From NCBI GenBank assembly GCA_963817465.1, contig CAWFOP010000008.1, positions 1 to 64,000 on the forward strand: a DNA stretch of 64,000 nucleotides, read 5' to 3'. Every line of letters begins with the position of its first letter. Position 1 is the first letter of the stretch. Below the pieces are notes generated by a model. The model was not told the origin of the DNA. It saw nothing but the letters and a program-made list of their open reading frames with translations, and searched no databases. Below are positions 54,290 through 62,574 of this stretch, in pieces. This DNA is from CAMPKL01 sp963817465. GTDB lineage: Bacteria; Acidobacteriota; Terriglobia; Bryobacterales; UBA6623. The translations under genes and the position numbers were made by a program.

Positions 54290-55930
54290 CTACTTGAAGT
54301 TCACCGACGTGGCGGCGCCGTGGAAATAGGCGATGTTGCCGTTGTCGATGCCGGAGGCCGTGAACTTCGTCGGCAACACGTAGTTGTAGAGCAGGATCTG
54401 GCCGGTGGGCAGCGGGAACGCCGGGTTCACGAAGCTCGGGATCATCGAGGCTAGAATGTCGCGCGGAATCGTAATGCGGCCGACGCTGGCGCGCTCCGAG
54501 CAACTAAACGACGTAAAGACGCTCGACGAGTCGGACGCCAAGCCCGTGACGATGATGTAGGTGTCGGGATCGGCGCCGGACCACGTCAGCGTCAAGCTCT
54601 GCGAGAGGCTGACGTCGCGGATCGTCGTTTCCTCGTTCCATGTGAAGGCGGGAGACACGTTGGTGGAGGCGGTGAAGGGTCCGACTTGCGTGCCGCCCGA
54701 GCCGGTGAAGGTGAACGTGCCGCCGGCGTCGGGGACGAACAGCGGCCCCGCGCCGGCGCCCCCGCCTATGAAATAGGTCAGGTTGCTCTTCGTCATGGGC
54801 TGCACCGCGCCGGTCGGCAGCGTCAGACTGATGTCGCCCGCATCGAGCCCTTCCAAGATCGGCGGCGTGAAGGGGTCGGTGAGGTTGAAATTATTGACCA
54901 CGCAGTTGCCGAACGAGGGCTGGCCGATCGCCCCGTAGTTGGTGTAATCGAACGGCGTGTAGCGCAGGAACTGAGCAGTGGCCGAATCGGTAATGGTCGT
55001 GCCCGGCTGGACGACGATGCCGCCCGCGCTGGCGCCGGGATTGTAGGTGTTGAACTTGCCGATATACAGCCAGCCGGAGGTGACGCTCTGCTGCGAGCTG
55101 AACCGCTGGATTTCGTCCGGGTCGGCGAAAGTGTCGCTACAGGCGCCGGCGGATCCTGCGGCCTTCACGGGAATGGTTGTGAAGTTACTGATGTAGTCGC
55201 CGGTCTTGACGTAGGCGGAGACGAAGCAGCCCGTCATGCCCGTGGGGATCTTCGCGACGATTTGATCGAGCCCGGGATATTGCGAGCGCCCGTGATAGAG
55301 CACCTCGGCCGGCTTGTTGCCGATGTAGAGCTCGAAAGGAATACTGTTGAGACTCTGCGGGACGCTGATCAATTGCGTCTCGTCATTGGGGTCCGGGCCG
55401 AGGCCGGTGCCCCAGAAGATCACCGTCTCGCCTTCTTGCGCCGCGTTGGCGGGCGTGTGGTAGTTGTAGCCCGCGTCTTGCACGACGGCTTGCCCGAGGC
55501 CGTTTCCGCTCATCGTCAGCAGGCCGAAGGCGCCTTGGACCACCTGAATCGGGAAGGGCGCGCTGGTCGCGCCGTTATAGGCGACGGTGATCGTCCCGCT
55601 GCCGACCGGGGTCGCTGAGGGCAGGATCGCCGCGATCTGCCCGCCGGAGACGTAGTACGGCACGGCTTCGGTGGTCACGCCGTTGACGGTGATCTTGATC
55701 GAGACGCCGGCTAGATTGCGGTCGAGAGTGGGGAACGCGTTCGAGATGGCCGCCGCGGGCGCCATGCCCTGGCCGTAGATGATGAGGATGCCGCCCTGCG
55801 CGAAGGCGTAATTCGGCGTACCGGGCAACAGATAGCTGTAGTTGTTCTGCAGGCCGAGGATGGTCGGCTGAGCGGCCGCCAGCGCGGCGAAAGCGAGCGA
55901 TAGAACGGCAAGGCGAATGCTGTGGCGCAT
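54290..55930 (-). CDS. secreted Solibacter-type IPT/Ig-like protein
   Basis: 546 aa from ATG 55930 with GGGAG 5 nt upstream and a Sec signal (LAVLSLAFAALAAAQPT). The first half resembles the repeat-like C-terminal region (TIGR03437-type) found in Solibacter proteins: AFAQGGILIIYGQGMAPAAA, VSGGQIAAILPSATPVGSGT, QEGETVIFWGTGLGPDPND, and YPGLDQIVAKIPTGMTGCFV. The second half is an uncharacterised beta-rich domain. No catalytic motif is seen; a cell-surface or adhesive role is possible. Confidence 0.72.
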   Translation of the reverse strand: MRHSIRLAVLSLAFAALAAAQPTILGLQNNYSYLLPGTPNYAFAQGGILIIYGQGMAPAAAISNAFPTLDRNLAGVSIKITVNGVTTEAVPYYVSGGQIAAILPSATPVGSGTITVAYNGATSAPFPIQVVQGAFGLLTMSGNGLGQAVVQDAGYNYHTPANAAQEGETVIFWGTGLGPDPNDETQLISVPQSLNSIPFELYIGNKPAEVLYHGRSQYPGLDQIVAKIPTGMTGCFVSAYVKTGDYISNFTTIPVKAAGSAGACSDTFADPDEIQRFSSQQSVTSGWLYIGKFNTYNPGASAGGIVVQPGTTITDSATAQFLRYTPFDYTNYGAIGQPSFGNCVVNNFNLTDPFTPPILEGLDAGDISLTLPTGAVQPMTKSNLTYFIGGGAGAGPLFVPDAGGTFTFTGSGGTQVGPFTASTNVSPAFTWNEETTIRDVSLSQSLTLTWSGADPDTYIIVTGLASDSSSVFTSFSCSERASVGRITIPRDILASMIPSFVNPAFPLPTGQILLYNYVLPTKFTASGIDNGNIAYFHGAATSVNFK

Positions 55931-56230
55931 GATTCTCCCGGATCGACGACGTGGAGCGAGCGCTCCGACCGCCGCCGGACGATGAACTTCCAGATGAACT
56001 TCCAATTGTGACTTTCTCGTCTGACTCAGCGCCGACCCCCGCGGCGGCTATTTGTGAGCCGAAATTAGGGGAGGTCGTGCAGGACTATCGGACTACGGTC
56101 CTCCCGCGGCGTCGGGTGATTCGCTGACCGCAAAAGCATACCGCCGGGCTATTGGCAACCGTCGTCGGCACGCGCCACGATCAGACGAACAAGGCTGACT
56201 GAAGAGTTGACTTAGGGAGGAAGGAAGGCC
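55931..56230. other. 300-nt intergenic region with small tandem repeat
   Basis: No gene is seen. A 12-bp unit (GATGAACTTCCA) is directly repeated at 55981-55992 and 55993-56004. The right end carries the strong ribosome site of the next gene. Confidence 0.5.
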
Positions 56231-56461
56231 ATGTCGAACGCCGCGCTCAATTCCATCGACCAACTCAGCTTGGAGAAGCTCGCCGAAGCGATGCTGCTGC
56301 AAGCGCTTGACGACTACCACAGCGAACGTGACGAACTGCGTCAGGGGGCGCTGCGCTGGTTCGTCGGCAAGACGGACTCGGGATTCACCTTCGACCTCTG
56401 CTGCCGGATTCTGCACGAACGGCCGCAATCGATGCTGCACAAGCTGCAGATACCCAGCTGA
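56231..56461 (+). CDS. small hypothetical helical protein
   Basis: 76 aa with a very strong purine-rich ribosome site (AGGGAGGAAGGAAGG) just upstream. The sequence is helical (LEKLAEAMLLQALDDYHSER, DELRQGALRWFVGKTDSGFT) and includes a CCRILHERP segment near the end. No family is recognised. The strong ribosome site and protein-like composition support a real gene. It stands alone between two minus-strand genes. Confidence 0.65.
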   Translation: MSNAALNSIDQLSLEKLAEAMLLQALDDYHSERDELRQGALRWFVGKTDSGFTFDLCCRILHERPQSMLHKLQIPS

Positions 56462-56565
56462 GCGAGCCGCACTCCCGCAACAGTCCGGAATTCTGCAAAA
56501 CCCTTCCCCTTTGCACGAAACGTGCGAGAAGGACGGCGAATAGCGCCGGCCTCACTTATCGCGTC

Positions 56566-57813
56566 TTAGTGCGCGACAACGTCACGGGCGCTGCTGCCAC
56601 GACCGTCGATTTTTACTAGCTTGCCGTCGTTGAGAATCGATTCGCGGCCGGCTTGGCAGACCAGCTCGTTGTAGCGGCTGTTGCCGGGCGTGGCCATGAT
56701 GCCGCGCTGCTCGATTTCGGCGATCAGGCGGCGGCGGTCTTCGAGCGAGCTTGCTTCCCTCTCGATACGCTGCGCTTCGCTGACGATGAAGTCGACCGAG
56801 CGCACGCCATAGCCCGAAGGGACAAGGCCGGGGCCGCCGAAGTCGTTGTACAGGAAGTAGTCCGGGCTGGGTTCGGCGAACTGCGTGCCGCCGGGCGAGT
56901 CGGGCTTGCGGGTTTGGGAGTATTTGATGCCGCGGTATTGGTCGGAGTGCTCGAGCCAGGCGCCGGCGCCGTCGCCGGTGAAGTAGAGCGTCATGCCTTG
57001 GGTGTTGGGGCCGGGCGCGGCGTCGGGGAAGCTAAGCGAGTTTTGGACGTTGAGGCAGGCGCCGTTTTCCCAGATGATGCGCGCGTCGGTCCACAGGTAA
57101 CCTTCCGCGCCGTTGGGGAACTTGTCTTTGATGCCGTAGACGCTGATCGCCGCGGGCTCGAGTCCGGTGATGAAGTGGACCAAATCGACGTAGTGGCAGC
57201 CGATGTAGACGAACGAGTCGGTCTGGTCGCAGGTGAACCAGTTCTGAAAGTTCGACGAGCGGTAATGCCACTTCTCCATCAGGACGGCCGTGCCGAGCTT
57301 GAGCTCGCCGAACAGGCCTTGGCGATAGCGTTGCCGCGCCATCTGGCTGCGCGGGTCGAAGCGCTTGTGATACTCGACGCCGACGAGCAGGCCGCGCTTG
57401 TGCGCTTCTTGCTCGATTTCGAGCGAGTGGGCGACATCGAGGACGAGAGGCTTGACGCAGCAGACGTGCTGGTCGGCGCGTAGGGCGTCCATGACGATCG
57501 CGTGGTGGGTTTGGTCGGGCGTGGCGACGATGACGACGGTGCGCGGCGGCAGCTCGGCGAGGGCGGCCTTGTAGCCCTCGGGGTCACGGGCGGCGGCGTC
57601 GCCGGCGGCGTAGTCGGGCAATGGACGAAACGAGCGGTCGGGGAAAGCGTTGCGCAGCGCGGGCGCTTCGGCGAGCGCTTTGACGGTGCGTCCGTGCTGC
57701 GCGCAGACGGTGATCTCGCCCACGCGACCTTCGCGCTGCATCTGGTAAAGAGCCGGCAGGATCTGATCGTGGGCGATCATGCCGCCGCCGATCAGCAGGA
57801 TGGGTGCGGGCAT
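56566..57813 (-). CDS. Gfo/Idh/MocA oxidoreductase, cytoplasmic
   Basis: 415 aa, without a signal peptide. The Rossmann domain shows ILLIGGGMIAHDQILPALYQ, VVIVATPDQTHHAIVMDALR and HVCCVKPLVLDVAHSLEIEQ; here the usual EKP motif is CVKPL. VGVEYHKRFDPRSQMARQRY and FVYIGCHYVDLVHFITGLEP belong to the substrate-binding half. It probably oxidises a sugar or inositol-type compound with NAD(P). The replacement of Glu in EKP by Val is common in subfamilies and still leaves the catalytic Lys. Confidence 0.9.
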   Translation of the reverse strand: MPAPILLIGGGMIAHDQILPALYQMQREGRVGEITVCAQHGRTVKALAEAPALRNAFPDRSFRPLPDYAAGDAAARDPEGYKAALAELPPRTVVIVATPDQTHHAIVMDALRADQHVCCVKPLVLDVAHSLEIEQEAHKRGLLVGVEYHKRFDPRSQMARQRYRQGLFGELKLGTAVLMEKWHYRSSNFQNWFTCDQTDSFVYIGCHYVDLVHFITGLEPAAISVYGIKDKFPNGAEGYLWTDARIIWENGACLNVQNSLSFPDAAPGPNTQGMTLYFTGDGAGAWLEHSDQYRGIKYSQTRKPDSPGGTQFAEPSPDYFLYNDFGGPGLVPSGYGVRSVDFIVSEAQRIEREASSLEDRRRLIAEIEQRGIMATPGNSRYNELVCQAGRESILNDGKLVKIDGRGSSARDVVAH

Positions 57814-58081
57814 AGCTCACCATGCTAGCCCACCAGTTGAACCGGAATGAAAGGATCAGGCGTTTGGCCGGCGGCCGTGTCAAATGCGCGGCCGCCGTCC
57901 AAAGCCCACGGCTGAGCTCTCCCCCTCTCCGTGAAATATGAGGCTACCGTCGGGGGGCGGGAACGGGCCGCTAGCGGATTTCCGCAAGGGGGAAGGGAAT
58001 TCGCCCTATGAGAAATCGGAACGGGTGGACCGTACTAAGGCTTTGAATGGTCGGTATGCCATGGCGCGCCCGTAGGGCCGC

Positions 58082-59449
58082 TCATTCGAGCGGGTGAGTG
58101 ACGACGGCCTTGATGCAGTCGCGGGAGCGGGCGGCCTCGAAGGCTTGCGGGACTTGGTCGCCGCCGAAGCGGTGGGTGATCATGCGGGCGCCGAGGCCGA
58201 GCAGCTTTGGCTCGGCTTCGATGAGGGCGATGGCTTGGTTGAAGTCGCCGCAGCGGGATGAGGTGAGGCGCAGGCCGCGCGTGGAGACCGCTTCGAGCAG
58301 AGGGCCTTCGTGACGGCCTTTGAGATAGATGGCGCCGCGCGGGCGGACGGGGGAAAGCTCGGAGTCGGCGCTGGGGCGAATGAGCTCGATGACCGCTTGA
58401 CGGGAGTCGGCCACGGCGGCGTCGACACGGGGCATTTGAGGTCTCGCTCGAGTCAGCTCGCGCTGCAGGGCTGCGGCGTTTTCCGCGCGGATCTCGACGT
58501 TTGGCGGGGGGGCGGCGGCGGCGATCCAGCCCGTGAATTGCTCCTCGCCGATGGCGTCTTCGGCGTACGGCAGGATCGACAGCTCGTCGACGACCAGCTC
58601 GGTGAGGTGTTCCATGCCGGCGGCGGGGCGGCCGTTGGTGGACTTGAGGTGGACTTCGCGGCGGGCGGCGCGGATGGCGGTTTCGAGGCCTTCGGGCGCG
58701 CCGGTGGTGTCGATGACGATGTCGAAGGCGGCTTCGGGAGCGCCGGAAGAGACGTCGACGGTGCGGTCGGCCCCGAGGGCCGCGGCGAGCTCGAGCAGCT
58801 TCGGGCGGCGGGCCAGAGCCACGATTTCGATATCCAGGTCTTTTTGACCGCGAACGGCGTCGAGCGCGGCGATCACGAGGAGGCCGAGCTTGCGGGGGCC
58901 GAGGACGGCGACCGAATCGCCGGGGCGCAGGTCGATGCGGTTGGCGGCGTTGAGCGCGGCGGCGAGCGGCTCGATGAGGACGGCCGCGTCGTCGGGGACG
59001 GCGTCGGGCAGGCGGTGCATGGCGCGGACGGGCGCGAGGATGTAGGGACCGAAGCCTCCGGGGAGATCGTGGATGCCGAGGACGAGGCGCTCGGGGCAGT
59101 GCTCGGGCAGGCCGTTGTCGCAGAACGGGCAACCGGCGTCGTCGAGGCCCCGCGCCCAGTGCGAGGCATTGATGGCGACGGCGTAGCGGGCGCCGCTGTC
59201 GTCGAGGGCGAGCACTTCGTGGCCGGTGATCTGCGGCAAGGGGAAGGGCAGGAAGGCGCGGGCGAGGTCGGTGGAGCAGACGCCGCAGCTTTGGCTGCGC
59301 AGCAGCCGATAGCCGGGGCCGACTTCGAGCGACGTCGCGCCGTTGCGCGTGAGACGCCAGCCCGATTGCGCATCGCCTTCGAGCGTGAAATCGGCCCGAA
59401 CCAGGGACTGGTCGGCGTGGAACTCGAAGGCCTGAAATTCGACGGTCAT
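58082..59449 (-). CDS. zinc-type (MDR) alcohol dehydrogenase family protein
   Basis: 455 aa, longer than a typical 340-aa MDR enzyme because of a C-terminal region of about 100 residues. GroES-like domain: ITGHEVLALDDSGARYAVAI, with SCGVCSTD for the catalytic zinc Cys and CPFCDNGLPEHC for the structural zinc. The NAD(P)-binding domain has SVAVLGPRKLGLLVIAALDA, where the usual GxGxxG is GPRKLG. The C-terminal part (DELSILPYAEDAIGEEQFTG onward) may repeat part of the fold. Substrate is unknown. It is divergent from the VOC gene at 59490. Confidence 0.85.
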   Translation of the reverse strand: MTVEFQAFEFHADQSLVRADFTLEGDAQSGWRLTRNGATSLEVGPGYRLLRSQSCGVCSTDLARAFLPFPLPQITGHEVLALDDSGARYAVAINASHWARGLDDAGCPFCDNGLPEHCPERLVLGIHDLPGGFGPYILAPVRAMHRLPDAVPDDAAVLIEPLAAALNAANRIDLRPGDSVAVLGPRKLGLLVIAALDAVRGQKDLDIEIVALARRPKLLELAAALGADRTVDVSSGAPEAAFDIVIDTTGAPEGLETAIRAARREVHLKSTNGRPAAGMEHLTELVVDELSILPYAEDAIGEEQFTGWIAAAAPPPNVEIRAENAAALQRELTRARPQMPRVDAAVADSRQAVIELIRPSADSELSPVRPRGAIYLKGRHEGPLLEAVSTRGLRLTSSRCGDFNQAIALIEAEPKLLGLGARMITHRFGGDQVPQAFEAARSRDCIKAVVTHPLE

Positions 59450-59489
59450 GCTTGATCCGGCGGTCCGCTCCCGTTGCTAGTCTGAGGCA

Positions 59490-59993
59490 ATGAAGAGCCC
59501 GATTCGCGGCATTCACCACGTTACAGCAATCGCATCCGATCCCCAGCGCAACTTGGATTTCTACACGCGGGTGTTGGGCGTGCGCTTCGTGAAGCGGACG
59601 GTCAACTTCGACGATCCGGGGACGTATCACTTCTACTTTGGCGACAAGACCGGTGCGCCGGGGACGATTCTGACGTTCTTCCCGTGGCTGGGAGCGTTCC
59701 CCGGAAAGCAGGGGACCGGCATGGCGTCGGCGACGGCGTACGCTTGCGCGCCGGAGTCGCTCGATTTTTGGATGATGCGGCTGGGCGAGCGAGCGATCGA
59801 CTTCGACGGCCCTGGCGAGAGACTGGGCGAGCAAGTGATCTCGTTTCGCGATCCGGACGGGCTGGCGGTCGAGATCATCGCGTCGGAGTCAGCCGCGCAG
59901 GCGGGGACCGACGGCCTGGGAGGGTTCGCCCATCGCGTCCGAGCACGCGCTGCGGAGCTTCCACAGCGTGACCTTGTGCGTGGCCGGGTATGA
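59490..59993 (+). CDS. N-terminal half of frameshifted VOC ring-cleaving dioxygenase
   Basis: 167 codons. The N-terminal VOC module reads IRGIHHVTAIASDPQRNLDF then YTRVLGVRFVKRTVNFDDPG, and SFRDPDGLAVEIIASES, with metal-binding His in HHVTAI. The protein matches the MhqO/LinE-like ring-cleaving dioxygenase family of about 310 aa, but the frame shifts after QAGTD, giving a spurious Arg-rich ending. The continuing frame is in the next entry. Confidence 0.8.
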   Translation: MKSPIRGIHHVTAIASDPQRNLDFYTRVLGVRFVKRTVNFDDPGTYHFYFGDKTGAPGTILTFFPWLGAFPGKQGTGMASATAYACAPESLDFWMMRLGERAIDFDGPGERLGEQVISFRDPDGLAVEIIASESAAQAGTDGLGGFAHRVRARAAELPQRDLVRGRV

Positions 59994-60453
59994 GCGCACG
60001 GCGAAACTGCTGACCGAAACGTTCGGCTACGAAGACGCGGGCAGCGAGCGCGAGCGGTTTCGGTTCCGGTCGAGCGCGGGGGCGACGGCGGCGATCGTCG
60101 ACTTGCGCTGCCAGCCGGATCAGATCATGCGCGGACGCATGGGCTCGGGCGTGGTGCATCACGTGGCGTTTCGCGCGCGAGACGCCGAGGAGCAGCTCGA
60201 GTGGCGGGAGGAGATTGTGAGCCTAGGCTTCAACGTGACGCCGGTGCTGGATCGGCAGTACTTCACTTCGATTTATTTCCGGGAGCCGGGCGGCGTGCTC
60301 TTTGAGATTGCGACGGAGGGGCCGGGCTTCCCGAAGGATGAGCCGGTGGAAGAGCTGGGCGAGGCGCTGAAGCTGCCGGAGTGGCTCGAGCCGCGGCGCG
60401 AGGAGATCGAGCGGCGGTTGCCGGAGATTCGCTTGCACAAGGAGGCCAAGTGA
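59968..60453 (+). CDS. C-terminal half of frameshifted VOC ring-cleaving dioxygenase
   Basis: 161 codons from GTG 59968, which is not the natural start. In this frame the sequence upstream reads AWEGSPIASEHALRSFHSVT, normal for the middle of the family, and then TLCVAGYERTAKLLTETFGY, the second VOC module. Metal ligands are in GVVHHVAFRARDAEEQLEWR and the final Glu in PGGVLFEIATEGPGF. The stop overlaps the GTG of the downstream esterase, a gene pair often found together. Confidence 0.78.
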   Translation: MTLCVAGYERTAKLLTETFGYEDAGSERERFRFRSSAGATAAIVDLRCQPDQIMRGRMGSGVVHHVAFRARDAEEQLEWREEIVSLGFNVTPVLDRQYFTSIYFREPGGVLFEIATEGPGFPKDEPVEELGEALKLPEWLEPRREEIERRLPEIRLHKEAK

Positions 60454-61082
60454 GCGGGCCGCACGCGGGGGCGCGCCTGATGAGCGCGGGAGCTCCGCTC
60501 GAAGAGGCGCGGGGCGTGGTGATCTTGGTGCACGGACGCGGCGCGAGCGCGCAGGACATTTTGAGCCTGGCCCCGGAATTCGGCGTGAAGGATCTGGCGT
60601 TCTTGGCGCCGCAGGCGGCGGGCGGCTCGTGGTATCCGATGTCGTTTCTGGCGCCGCTGGAGCGGAACGAGCCTGGGCTGAGCTCGGCGCTGGAGCTACT
60701 GGGCCAGACCGTGCGCCAGGTGGAGGAGAAAGGCTTCGCCGCGGAGAAGATCGTCGTGGGCGGCTTCTCGCAGGGTGCATGCCTGTCGCTCGAGTTCGTG
60801 GCACGGAATGCGCGGCGATACGGCGCGGTGCTGGCGTTCAGCGGCGGTTTGATCGGGCCGCCTGACACGCCGCGGGATTACGCCGGGAGCTTCGAGAACA
60901 CGCCGGTGTTCCTGGGCTGCAGCGATATGGACCCGCATATCCCGCTGGAGCGCGTGCAAGAGAGTACGGCGGTATTCGAGCGGATGGGCGCGGCGGTGAC
61001 CGAGCGCATCTATCCGCGCATGCCGCACACGATCAACGAGGATGAGATTTTGTTTGCGCGGAAGTTGCTCAGCGCGCTGTGA
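60450..61082 (+). CDS. phospholipase/carboxylesterase-family hydrolase
   Basis: 210 aa from GTG 60450, which overlaps the dioxygenase stop (GTGA) and has AAGGAGG 5 nt upstream; ATG 60480 is an alternative. It is an alpha/beta hydrolase: VVILVHGRGASAQDILSLAP (oxyanion region), VVGGFSQGACLSLEFVARN (nucleophile Ser), and YPRMPHTINEDEI (His). A family of such esterases accompanies the VOC dioxygenase in aromatic or quinone metabolism. The substrate is unknown. Confidence 0.88.
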   Translation: MSGPHAGARLMSAGAPLEEARGVVILVHGRGASAQDILSLAPEFGVKDLAFLAPQAAGGSWYPMSFLAPLERNEPGLSSALELLGQTVRQVEEKGFAAEKIVVGGFSQGACLSLEFVARNARRYGAVLAFSGGLIGPPDTPRDYAGSFENTPVFLGCSDMDPHIPLERVQESTAVFERMGAAVTERIYPRMPHTINEDEILFARKLLSAL

Positions 61083-61120
61083 CGAGTGGCGCGTGAGAGG
61101 CGGACATCCCCTCCCTTATG

Positions 61121-61191
61121 AGTCTGTGTGAAAACGAGATGCTCGTGTTGCGCCCTCCGGACGAGGTCGCGCCGGCGTTTTCACACAGACT
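61121..61191. repeat. 71-bp stem-loop dispersed repeat, full copy
   Basis: Perfect 16-bp arms AGTCTGTGTGAAAACG (61121-61136) and CGTTTTCACACAGACT (61176-61191) enclose a 39-nt loop. That loop contains a smaller hairpin CCTC-CGGAC-GAGG. Its right part (61154-61186) is identical to 32526-32558. There is no T-tract. Confidence 0.75.
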
Positions 61192-61235
61192 TATGCTTCG
61201 CGGTTGCTTTTCGGGGCGGCTTCTTGCGCCGCGGG

Positions 61236-61261
61236 CGCGACCTCACGGTCGCGGCTCTGTT
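61236..61261. repeat. CGCG-hairpin dispersed repeat, copy 2
   Basis: CGCGACC-TCAC-GGTCGCG (61236-61253) is a perfect 7-bp hairpin, followed by GCTCTGTT as in the copy at 44741-44766. It lies just before the stop of the minus-strand dehydrogenase. Confidence 0.6.
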
Positions 61262-61266
61262 GGTTG

Positions 61267-62544
61267 CTACCAGGCGACCATGGCGTCTTCGAATAGGCGC
61301 GCGAGGTCTTCTTCGTTCGCGGCGCGCGGCGAGAGCTTGGTGACGCGGTGCTGCGGCAGCGTGCCTTCGACCAGCGCCGGAATGTCCGATGACGTGTAGC
61401 CCAGGGCCTTCAGACCGTTGGGGGCGCCGAGGCGCTGCATGTAGCCGGTGATGGTGTCGGCGAGGAGCTTGCCGGCATCGTCGTGTGTGACGCCGCTGAT
61501 GTCGGCGCCGAGCGCCGCGGCGGCTTCGAGGTGGCGTTGCGGACTCGCTCCCGCGGTGAAGCGAAATACGGCCGGAGCGTTGAGGATGACCGACATGCCA
61601 TGCGGAATCAGCGGGCGGTCGCCGGGGTAGCCTTCCTGGTGGAAGCCTCGGACGTGGCCGGAGACGGGGTACGACATGCCGTGCGGCAAATGCACCCCGG
61701 CGTTGCCGAAGCCGATGCCCGCGAAGGCCGCGGCCAGCAGCATCATGCCGCGCGCCTCATCGTCGTCGGTGTCGGCGACGGCTCGCGGCAGATACTTGGC
61801 GACCATGCGCAGGGCTTGCAGGGCCCAGACGTCGCTGATGGGGTTGGAGCCCTGATAGGCCGGGCGTTCCAGGGGACGCTCGGGGCGCGGGCGAGCGGTG
61901 TACGGGATCGCGGTGTAGGACTCGATCGCATGCGAGAGCACGTCGAGGCCGGTGGAGGCGGCAACGGCGGGCGGCTGGGTGTGGGTGTTCTCGGGGTCGA
62001 GCAGGCCCAGCGTCGGCTTGAGGCGGCGGTGCGCGATGCCGGTCTTGGCGTGCATCGCCGACATGTCGAAGATGGCGACGCCGGTGGTCTCGCTGCCCGT
62101 TCCCGCCGTGGTCGGGACGGCGTAGAGCGGCTTGAGCGGCCCCGGAATCGGCGCTCCCTTGCCGATGGGCGGGTTGACGTAGTCGAGGAAGGCGGCGGGA
62201 TAGGTCGAATAGAGGTTCGCAGCCTTGGCCGTGTCGATGGTCGAACCGCCGCCGACCGCGACGAAGCCGTCGAAGATGTGCTCCTCGGCGAAGGCGATGG
62301 CGGTCTTGAACGATTCGTCGGTCGGCTCGACGCGCACCTGGTCGAACAGCTCGTACTGGATGCCGCGGTCGGAGAGCGACTGGCAGACGCGCTCGACCGG
62401 CGGCAGCATGGCGAGGTAAGGGTCGGTGACGACCATCACGCGCTTGAGGCCGGCTTCGACCAGGTCGAGGCCCAGCTCGCGGGTGACGCCGAAACCGTAG
62501 CGGACGTTGGAGGCGGCGAATTCGACTGCGTATTCGTTCAACAT
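61267..62544 (-). CDS. hydroxyacid-oxoacid transhydrogenase-like iron alcohol dehydrogenase
   Basis: 425 aa. The whole sequence follows the ADHFE1/HOT subfamily of iron-containing alcohol dehydrogenases, including NVRYGFGVTRELGLDL, FVAVGGGSTIDTAKAANLYS, PLKPLYAVPTTAGTGSETTG, RPAYQGSNPISDVWALQALR and FGNAGVHLPHGMSYPVSGHV (metal-binding His). Known members oxidise 4-hydroxybutyrate to succinate semialdehyde while reducing 2-oxoglutarate. Neighbouring genes upstream on the same strand encode an NmrA protein and a methylmalonate-semialdehyde dehydrogenase-like enzyme. Confidence 0.9.
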   Translation of the reverse strand: MLNEYAVEFAASNVRYGFGVTRELGLDLVEAGLKRVMVVTDPYLAMLPPVERVCQSLSDRGIQYELFDQVRVEPTDESFKTAIAFAEEHIFDGFVAVGGGSTIDTAKAANLYSTYPAAFLDYVNPPIGKGAPIPGPLKPLYAVPTTAGTGSETTGVAIFDMSAMHAKTGIAHRRLKPTLGLLDPENTHTQPPAVAASTGLDVLSHAIESYTAIPYTARPRPERPLERPAYQGSNPISDVWALQALRMVAKYLPRAVADTDDDEARGMMLLAAAFAGIGFGNAGVHLPHGMSYPVSGHVRGFHQEGYPGDRPLIPHGMSVILNAPAVFRFTAGASPQRHLEAAAALGADISGVTHDDAGKLLADTITGYMQRLGAPNGLKALGYTSSDIPALVEGTLPQHRVTKLSPRAANEEDLARLFEDAMVAW

Positions 62545-62574
62545 GGGACGGGCAAAATGGGACGACGTACGTGC

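Noticed and set aside
58035..59834. 599-codon minus-strand frame overlapping the zinc alcohol dehydrogenase
   Set aside because: Extreme Arg/Pro/Ala composition; the dehydrogenase frame has zinc-ligand and Rossmann motifs.
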